Under the pieces are notes generated by a model. The model did not search any database and was not told the DNA's origin. It saw only the letters and a program-made list of their open reading frames with translations. A DNA stretch of 9,977 nt from Actinomycetota bacterium (lineage in GTDB: Bacteria; Actinomycetota; Thermoleophilia; Solirubrobacterales; Solirubrobacteraceae), in the NCBI GenBank assembly GCA_005883905.1, contig VAYD01000026.1:1-9977 (forward strand), in the 5' to 3' direction. This document shows positions 6,286 to 9,977 of the stretch, piece after piece. The translations under genes and the position numbers were made by a program. Positions within the stretch are counted from its first letter, which is position 1. The number at the start of each line of letters is the position of its first letter.

Positions 6286-6701
6286 ATGATCCATCCCGGC
6301 GACATGGCCCCCGCCTCAGCGACCTGCGCGGCGGCAAGGTCGTCCTCTACTTCTATCCCAAGGCCAACACTCCGGGCTGCACCACGCAGGCCTGCGGCGT
6401 GCGCGACCACCTGCCCGACTACACGAAGGCCGGCGTCACGGTGCTCGGCGTCTCACCCGATCCCGTCAAGGCCGTCAAGAAGTTCCACGACGGCCAGATG
6501 CTGAACTTCACGCTCCTGGCCGACGAGGACCATGCCGTGTGCGACGCGTATGGCATCTGGGCCGAGAAGTCGATGTACGGCCGGACTTACTGGGGTGCTC
6601 AGCGCTCGACGTTCGTGATCGGCGAGGACGGCGTGGTTGCCCACGTCATCGAGAAGGTGTCGCCGAAGACGCATGACGAGGAGGTCCTCGCCGCGCTGTG
6701 A
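6286..6701 (+). pseudogene. bcp: Bcp-type thiol peroxidase (peroxiredoxin), N-terminus deleted and frameshifted
   Basis: The start ATG 6286 encodes MIHPGDMAP, the usual Bcp opening, but then the frame is lost. From CGC at 6312, one base out of phase, the rest of the family follows: RLSDLRGGKVVLYFYPKANT, then PGCTTQACGVRD with the peroxidatic Cys (TGC 6378) and resolving Cys (TGC 6393), and on to the TGA at 6699-6701 (129 residues). The segment that normally joins them (roughly a dozen residues, DFTL... type) is missing, so a deletion of 3n+1 nt at the CCCCC run (6308-6312) is the simplest explanation. Bcp enzymes reduce hydroperoxides using thioredoxin. If the lesion is real, the gene is dead unless TTG 6270, in frame with the main part, is used; that would give a 143-residue protein with an unrelated N-terminus. 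Confidence 0.85.
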
Positions 6702-6702
6702 T

Positions 6703-6741
6703 CTCGACGGCTCCCGGCCTCCATGCCGGGAACCGGTCGAG
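6703..6741. terminator. Long hairpin, probable bidirectional terminator
   Basis: Nested inverted repeats begin one base after the peroxiredoxin stop: CTCGAC (6703-6708) pairs with GTCGAG (6736-6741), GG with CC, and CCCGGC (6713-6718) with GCCGGG (6725-6730) around a 6-nt loop. Small internal mismatches interrupt it. It lies between convergent genes (peroxiredoxin on plus, small peptide on minus). No T-run is present. Confidence 0.5.
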
Positions 6742-6760
6742 TACGTGTGGCCGCACCGGC

Positions 6761-6773
6761 GGCCGTAGCGGCC
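6761..6773 (-). terminator. Small hairpin downstream of the 22-codon gene
   Basis: On the minus strand GGCCG-CTA-CGGCC forms a 5-bp stem 15 nt after the peptide's TGA. Weak by itself; the larger hairpin at 6703-6741 lies just beyond. Confidence 0.25.
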
Positions 6774-6787
6774 CTCAGCCTCCGCGC

Positions 6788-6856
6788 TCAGGCGCGCTTG
6801 GCGCGCTTACCGGGGCGCTTGCCGTTGCCGCGTCTGCTCTCGGGGGTGGTATGCAT
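6788..6856 (-). CDS. Very small basic peptide (22 aa), unrecognised
   Basis: A minus-strand reading frame from ATG 6856 to TGA 6790-6788, too short for normal gene callers. The peptide starts MHTTPESRRG and ends with N, GKRP and GKRAKRA; it has eight Arg/Lys and one acidic residue. AAGGAG (6870-6865) lies exactly 8 nt before the ATG, one of the two best ribosome sites in the window. Upstream on the same strand TAGGTT (6901-6896) fits a TAnnnT -10 that would give a leader of roughly 35-40 nt, and hairpins follow the stop. The spacer between the regulator gene and the peroxiredoxin contains no other sensible frame. Strong basic character suggests RNA, ribosome or DNA contact; the GKRP piece reminds me of the mycobacterial ribosomal mini-protein bL37, but that is from memory and unproven. 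Confidence 0.55.
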   Translation of the reverse strand: MHTTPESRRGNGKRPGKRAKRA

Positions 6857-6955
6857 GGAACGGGCTCCTTGGTGGTGACTGAGAGAACGCTGTTGAACCT
6901 ACGCCGGGTCAAGCGGCGTGTCTGCGATGTCTGCCACGTCCGAATGTGGACTCGT
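6857..6955 (-). promoter_or_regulatory. Leader and promoter region of the small peptide gene
   Basis: Reading minus, it holds a stem-loop ACGCCG/CGGCGT (6901-6919), TTGACC in its loop region, TAGGTT at 6901-6896 and AAGGAG at 6870-6865. The weak hairpin GTCC/GGAC lies nearer the regulator's stop. No other coding signal is seen in the stretch. Confidence 0.35.
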
Positions 6956-7618
6956 TCACAACCCGGCGTGGCGGCGCAGCGCGGCGCGGTCGCGCACGAC
7001 GATCACGCGCCGGCGCGTCTCGATCCATCCGAGCGTGCGCATGGCGCCGAGCGCCTTGCTGACCGCCTCGCGCGAGGCGGCGGTCCAGGCGGCGAGATCC
7101 TCCTGGCTGAGCCCGGTGTCGATCTCGATGCCCTCGTCGGTCTCGGTGCCGGACTGAGCGAGCTCGTCGATGCGCCGCGCGACCCGGCCGAGCACGTCGT
7201 AGGCGGCGAACTCGACGCGCTGGCGGTCGGCGGCGCGCAGGCGCTCGGCCGAGAACCGCATCAGTGCGTGCACGATCGGCGGGCGCGAGTGCAGCAGGTC
7301 GCGGAACCTGAGCATCGGCACGCCGAGCGCCTCGACGGTGTCGACCGCGGTGGCCGTCGTCGAGCGCGGCGCCCCGTCGATCGCCGCCAGGTCGCCCAGC
7401 ACCGCCCCGGGGCCGAGGAAGCCGAGCATGACGTCGTGCCCGTCGGGCGTGATCACCGTGATCTTGATCCGCCCGGCGCGCACGATCAGCACCGCGCCGG
7501 GGTCGTCGCCCTGGTGGAAGAGGACGTCGCCGCGCGTGTAGCGCCGGATCGAGCCGGCCTGCTCGACCGCTTCCCGATCGTCCGGCTCCAGCAGGTCGAG
7601 GAACGCGGTCGGACTCAG
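6956..7618 (-). CDS. Crp/Fnr family transcriptional regulator with probable CTG start
   Basis: A cyclic-nucleotide-binding (cNMP) fold followed by a Crp-type winged helix. From CTG 7618 the protein (220 residues) begins [17 protein letters not shown], then IRRYTRGDVLFHQGDDPGAV, strands one and two of the cNMP roll; the phosphate-binding cassette is GDLAAIDGAPRSTT (about 72-85), where the usual Glu of GEL is Asp but the Arg-Ser are kept. A long dimer helix follows and the helix-turn-helix is LSQEDLAAWTAASREAVSKAL (about 167-187). No N-terminal cysteine cluster, so not an oxygen-sensing FNR. The only ATG/GTG/TTG-type start in frame is GTG 7492, which would delete the first 42 residues including the start of the cNMP fold. 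CTG overlaps the upstream stop as CTGA, the usual 4-nt operon overlap. Ligand and targets are unknown. Confidence 0.88.
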   Translation of the reverse strand: MSPTAFLDLLEPDDREAVEQAGSIRRYTRGDVLFHQGDDPGAVLIVRAGRIKITVITPDGHDVMLGFLGPGAVLGDLAAIDGAPRSTTATAVDTVEALGVPMLRFRDLLHSRPPIVHALMRFSAERLRAADRQRVEFAAYDVLGRVARRIDELAQSGTETDEGIEIDTGLSQEDLAAWTAASREAVSKALGAMRTLGWIETRRRVIVVRDRAALRRHAGL

Positions 7619-8013
7619 GGCTGCTGCTCTTCGCCTTCGGACTGAAGCCCTTCGAGCAGCGTCAGCGCCGTGATCTGCGCGGGCGTGCCCTGGACCTGAC
7701 CGTCGCCGAGGTCCTGCAGCTGGGGAGTGAACGACGCGTGCACCGCGATCTCCTCGCCGCCGCCGTCCTCGAAGACGAGGATCGCGCGGTTGGGCTGCGG
7801 GAGGCCGCCGAAGAGCGCCTGGTGCGCAGCGGCGAGCACGTCGCCGGCCAGCCCGCGCCAGGTCTCGAGCGCCTGGGCGCGCTCGCCTTCGTCCATCTGC
7901 TCGAAGTGGTGCTGGTTGCGCTGCGCCAGCGCGCCGACTGCAGCCTCGATCACGGTCGGGCCGAGCAGGGCGGTGCTGTCCACGGGCGGCAGCTGCGGGG
8001 CGTCTTCGGCCAC
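7615..8013 (-). CDS. Small acidic hypothetical protein upstream of the Crp regulator
   Basis: A 132-residue protein with GTG start at 8013 that I do not recognise. An alpha-helical N-half ([21 protein letters not shown] to [19 protein letters not shown], about 21-71) is followed by a beta-type part ([23 protein letters not shown], about 75-97) and an acidic tail ([11 protein letters not shown]). There is no signal peptide, membrane segment or known motif. The codon use is normal for the window. It overlaps the regulator by 4 nt, so the two are translated together and it may modulate or report to that regulator. CACGAT (8025-8020) sits 6 nt before the GTG and could be a leaderless -10; there is no Shine-Dalgarno. 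It diverges from the SDR gene with 41 bp between starts. Confidence 0.75.
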   Translation of the reverse strand: MAEDAPQLPPVDSTALLGPTVIEAAVGALAQRNQHHFEQMDEGERAQALETWRGLAGDVLAAAHQALFGGLPQPNRAILVFEDGGGEEIAVHASFTPQLQDLGDGQVQGTPAQITALTLLEGLQSEGEEQQP

Positions 8014-8054
8014 GTGGTCATCGTGGCATGTCCGCCGCTGCGATGATCGGCGCC
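8014..8054. promoter_or_regulatory. Divergent promoter region between small protein and SDR genes
   Basis: A 41-bp gap. CACGAT (minus, 8025-8020) is 6 nt from GTG 8013 and GATGAT (plus, 8042-8047) is 7 nt from ATG 8055. Each fits xAxxxT. Neither start has a good Shine-Dalgarno, so both genes may be leaderless. Confidence 0.35.
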
Positions 8055-8939
8055 ATGAAGTGGACGACGCAGGACATGCAGCGGCAGGACGGCCGGACGT
8101 TCGTCGTCACGGGCGCCAACAGCGGCATCGGGCTCGAGGCCGCGCGCGCGCTCGGCGCCGCGGGGGCGCGCGTCGTCGTGGCCTGCCGCGACATCGCGAA
8201 GGGCGAGCACGCGGTCGCCGAGCTCGACGGCGACTTCGACGTGCGCCGCCTCGACCTCGCCGACCTGTCGTCGGTCCGCGCGTTCGCGTCCGAGCTCGAC
8301 GGCGACGTCGACGTGCTGATCAACAACGCCGGGGTGATGGCGGTGCCACGGTCCACAACCGCGGACGGCTTCGAGACGCAGCTCGGCACGAACCACCTCG
8401 GGCACTTCGCGCTCACCGGCCTGCTGCTCGGGCGCATCGGCGACCGCGTGATGACGGTCTCCTCCGGCGCGCACCGGTTCGGGCGCATGAACTTCGGCGA
8501 CCTGATGTCCGAGCGCCACTACCAGCGCTGGATGGCCTACGGCCAGTCCAAGCTCGCCAACCTGCTGTTCATGCAGGAGCTGCAGCGGCGCCTCGATGCA
8601 GCGGGCTCGCCGCTGCGCAGCGTCGGCGCGCACCCGGGCTACGCCGCCACGAATCTCCAGTTCCACACGCAGTCGATCCAGGACCAGCTGATGGGCCTGG
8701 GCAACCACCTGTTCGCGCAGTCCGCCGCGATGGGAGCGCTGCCGACGCTCTACGCGGCGACGGAGGACATCCCGGGCGGCTCGTACGTCGGCCCCGACGG
8801 CGTGCTCGAGCAGCGCGGGCATCCGCAGCTCGTGGGCATGTCGGGCGCGGCGCGCGACGAGGAGTCGGCGCGCAGGCTGTGGGAGGTCTCCGAGGAGCTG
8901 ACCGGCGTGGCCTACGACTTCGCCGCGGTCCGCGTCTAG
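8055..8939 (+). CDS. Short-chain dehydrogenase/reductase (retinol-dehydrogenase-like oxidoreductase)
   Basis: A 294-residue NAD(P)-dependent oxidoreductase with a Rossmann fold. Motifs in order: TGANSGIG (19-26, dinucleotide binding), ACRD (43-46, Arg favours NADP), LDLAD (67-71), NNAG (90-93), N113 in GTNHLGHF, catalytic Ser137 in VSSGAHR, and Tyr162-x-x-x-Lys166 in [12 protein letters not shown], then HPGYAATNL (193-201) after the active site. The pattern with [11 protein letters not shown] is that of the RDH/WWOX-like group, which acts on retinoid- or lipid-like alcohols and ketones, but bacterial members have varied, mostly unknown substrates. ATG 8055 is preferred over 8028 because 9 extra residues there are unrelated and GATGAT precedes 8055 by 7 nt. 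All catalytic residues are present. Confidence 0.93.
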   Translation: MKWTTQDMQRQDGRTFVVTGANSGIGLEAARALGAAGARVVVACRDIAKGEHAVAELDGDFDVRRLDLADLSSVRAFASELDGDVDVLINNAGVMAVPRSTTADGFETQLGTNHLGHFALTGLLLGRIGDRVMTVSSGAHRFGRMNFGDLMSERHYQRWMAYGQSKLANLLFMQELQRRLDAAGSPLRSVGAHPGYAATNLQFHTQSIQDQLMGLGNHLFAQSAAMGALPTLYAATEDIPGGSYVGPDGVLEQRGHPQLVGMSGAARDEESARRLWEVSEELTGVAYDFAAVRV

Positions 8940-9090
8940 GTCGCCCACGGCGGCGGGAACGACTCGCCGCCGACAGTCGCCTGGATCGCCGCCGGCGCGC
9001 ACACGACGGCCCCGAACTCCGACGCGCCCGGGTTCATCAGCGTGAACGTCTCGCCGGTCGGGGCGACGAGTGCGCTCGAAGAGGCGATGG
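8936..9090 (-). pseudogene. Coding-like C-terminal remnant or small gene convergent with the SDR
   Basis: On the minus strand a frame that ends with TAG at 8938-8936 has about 94% G/C at third positions from about 9088 downward and reads IASSSALVAPTGETFTLMNP followed by GASEFGAVVCAPAAI and [11 protein letters not shown]. The only ATG in frame is 9037 (33 codons, weak ribosome site), while the coding signal starts upstream of it with no start codon, so a 5'-truncated gene is more likely. The stop shares CTAG with the SDR stop. No family recognised. Confidence 0.35.
8948..8972 (+). terminator. Hairpin after the SDR gene
   Basis: CGGCGGCG (8948-8955) and CGCCGCCG (8965-8972) form an 8-bp perfect stem with a 9-nt loop, starting 9 nt after the TAG. 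No T-run. It lies inside the convergent remnant's frame, so part of the symmetry may be coding. Confidence 0.35.
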
Positions 9091-9108
9091 CCGGGCGTGC
9101 TCGCCCGG
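9091..9108 (-). terminator. Hairpin after the cupin-TPR gene
   Basis: CCGGGCG-TGCT-CGCCCGG is a perfect 7-bp stem with a 4-nt loop, 9 nt after the cupin stop on the minus strand. It is compact and GC-rich and would be a good termination or RNA 3'-end signal despite the missing T-run. Confidence 0.5.
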
Positions 9109-9117
9109 TGTGGTGAC

Positions 9118-9762
9118 TCAGCCTGCCGGGAAGTCGGGCCGCTCGCGCAGCGACGCGAGGTCGTCGTCGGTCTGAGCCCAGGCGAGCGCGTCGGGGCGCA
9201 GCTCGATCGCGCGCTCGAGGTGTCCGATCGCGTCGTCGTGGTGCCCGGCGAGCGCCTCGAAGCACGCGGCGTTGTAGAGCATGCTCGGGTTGTCCGGGTA
9301 CTGCGCGAGTGCCTCGCGCACGATCGCGACGGCGCCTTCCGGGTCACTGGCGCGCGCCAGCGCCTCTGCGCGGAACGCCGGCTCCCAGGGCGAGGGCTCG
9401 AACGCGGCGCCGGGCGGGCCGCCGACCGCCAGCACGCGCGTGCCGGCCTCGGCGGCGCGCGCCACGCGCTTGACCTTCGGATCGGCCAGGTGCACGACCG
9501 TCCCGGTCGGCGCGTCGAACTCCTCGCCGTCGAGCGTGAACGTCGCGCGGCCGGCGAGCACGACGTAGACCTCCTCGTGCCCCATCGACTCCTCGGTGTG
9601 CTCCTCGACGACGAGGTCGCCCGCCTTCGCCGCGGTGTACGCGTTCATCCCGAACGCGCGGATCCCGAGCGTGTGGCGCAGCGGATGCCACTGCAGCTCG
9701 CCGCCCACGACAGGCAGCGGCTCGACCTCGTCGATGGTGATGACCCTCGCGCCCTCGGGCAT
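9118..9762 (-). CDS. Cupin domain protein with C-terminal tetratricopeptide-like repeats
   Basis: A 214-residue protein. Residues about 30-115 form a cupin barrel: H55 in EEHTEES, then GHEEVYVVLAGRATF with H62, E64 and the family Gly71, and a second strand set ending in TVVHLADP (H91), so a bound metal ion is possible. Residues about 125-205 have two helical-hairpin repeats, EGAVAIVREALAQYPDNPS and NAACFEALAGHHDDAIGHLE with ERAIELRPDAL, matching the TPR spacing. The function is not known; such cupin-TPR proteins are common and uncharacterised, probably protein-binding small-molecule sensors. ATG 9762 is preceded by CAGGAT at 6 nt, readable as AGGA ribosome site or -10. It diverges from the GNAT gene with a 14-bp gap and ends before a strong hairpin. 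Confidence 0.85.
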   Translation of the reverse strand: MPEGARVITIDEVEPLPVVGGELQWHPLRHTLGIRAFGMNAYTAAKAGDLVVEEHTEESMGHEEVYVVLAGRATFTLDGEEFDAPTGTVVHLADPKVKRVARAAEAGTRVLAVGGPPGAAFEPSPWEPAFRAEALARASDPEGAVAIVREALAQYPDNPSMLYNAACFEALAGHHDDAIGHLERAIELRPDALAWAQTDDDLASLRERPDFPAG

Positions 9763-9776
9763 GGAACCATCCTGCC
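9763..9776. promoter_or_regulatory. 14-bp divergent promoter between cupin and GNAT genes
   Basis: Only 14 bp part the two start codons. An inverted repeat CATGG (9760-9764) and CCATG (9775-9779) contains both ATGs. The xAxxxT hexamers for the two genes, CAGGAT (minus 9774-9769) and AACCAT (plus 9765-9770), each lie 6 nt from their ATG and overlap by 2 bp. Confidence 0.4.
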
Positions 9777-9977
9777 ATGGAGGTCCGTCCCGCGCGCGGC
9801 GACGAGGTGCCGCAGCTGGCGGCGATGCTCGCGCGCGCGTTCCACGACGACCCGGTGACGGCGTGGTTCATGCGCAACGAGGAGAGACGCCCGAAGTACG
9901 CGGCGCGGTTCTTCGGCTGGCAGCTTCAGCGACTGCTCGCGCAGGAGCAGGTGCACGTCGCGGGAGACGGGAACGCG
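9777..9977 (+). CDS. GNAT family N-acetyltransferase, partial
   Basis: The first 67 residues from ATG 9777 to the window edge: MEVRPARGDEVPQLAAMLAR then AFHDDPVTAWFM and the RRPKYAARFFGWQLQRLL helix. This is the opening of many GNAT acetyltransferases (beta-1, alpha-1 with AFxxDPxxxW, alpha-2), which move an acetyl group from acetyl-CoA to an amine. The acetyl-CoA binding motif (Q/RxxGxG/A) lies beyond the edge, so the acceptor cannot be judged. It is divergent from and almost abutting the cupin-TPR gene. Confidence 0.8.
   Translation, partial: MEVRPARGDEVPQLAAMLARAFHDDPVTAWFMRNEERRPKYAARFFGWQLQRLLAQEQVHVAGDGNA

Noticed and set aside
6902..6918. A Rho-independent terminator for the Crp regulator at the CGCCG/CGGCG stem
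   Set aside because: Short stem without a T-run, and it overlaps the probable promoter of the small peptide gene.
7950..9347. Long minus-strand open frame opposite the SDR gene
   Set aside because: Low-complexity arginine-rich translation and no motif; the plus strand has the complete SDR active site.

Overview
The window is high-GC DNA with strong G/C preference at third codon positions. Gene content (acyl-CoA dehydrogenase with its APH-like partner, SixA phosphatase, an actinobacterial-type Fpg/Nei glycosylase, Crp-like regulator, SDR, secreted glycosidase) suggests a soil actinobacterium. The best guess is the Solirubrobacterales/Thermoleophilia group; this is inference from composition and gene style, not from a marker gene.

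Layout: 1-2411 is a minus-strand operon reading TetR-type regulator, acyl-CoA dehydrogenase, APH-family kinase (cut by the window edge). The last two resemble the two halves of the eukaryotic ACAD10/ACAD11 proteins and the bacterial LvaA/LvaC pair, so a 4-hydroxyacyl-CoA or related lipid/acid catabolic step is the likely job, controlled by the regulator through an 18-bp palindrome at its own start. From 2485 to 6701 everything is on the plus strand: a secreted glycoside-hydrolase-like protein, a SixA phosphohistidine phosphatase, an Fpg/Nei DNA glycosylase, an unrecognised secreted protein with a duplicated cysteine-bounded domain, and a Bcp-type peroxiredoxin whose 5' end is damaged. From 6702 to 8013 the coding strand is minus: a hairpin-rich spacer, a 22-codon very basic peptide gene, a Crp/Fnr regulator that appears to start at CTG, and a small acidic protein overlapping it by 4 nt. 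An SDR oxidoreductase (plus) diverges from that operon. A cupin-TPR protein (minus) and a GNAT acetyltransferase (plus, cut by the window edge) diverge from one another with only 14 bp between start codons.

Most notable: two reading-frame lesions (end of the TetR gene, start of the peroxiredoxin gene), two coding-like C-terminal remnants whose stop codons share CTAG with a convergent gene, a recurrent xAxxxT hexamer 6-7 nt before start codons that suggests leaderless transcription, and the tiny basic peptide gene with its own Shine-Dalgarno and flanking hairpins. No tRNA, rRNA, CRISPR array, insertion sequence or phage gene was seen.
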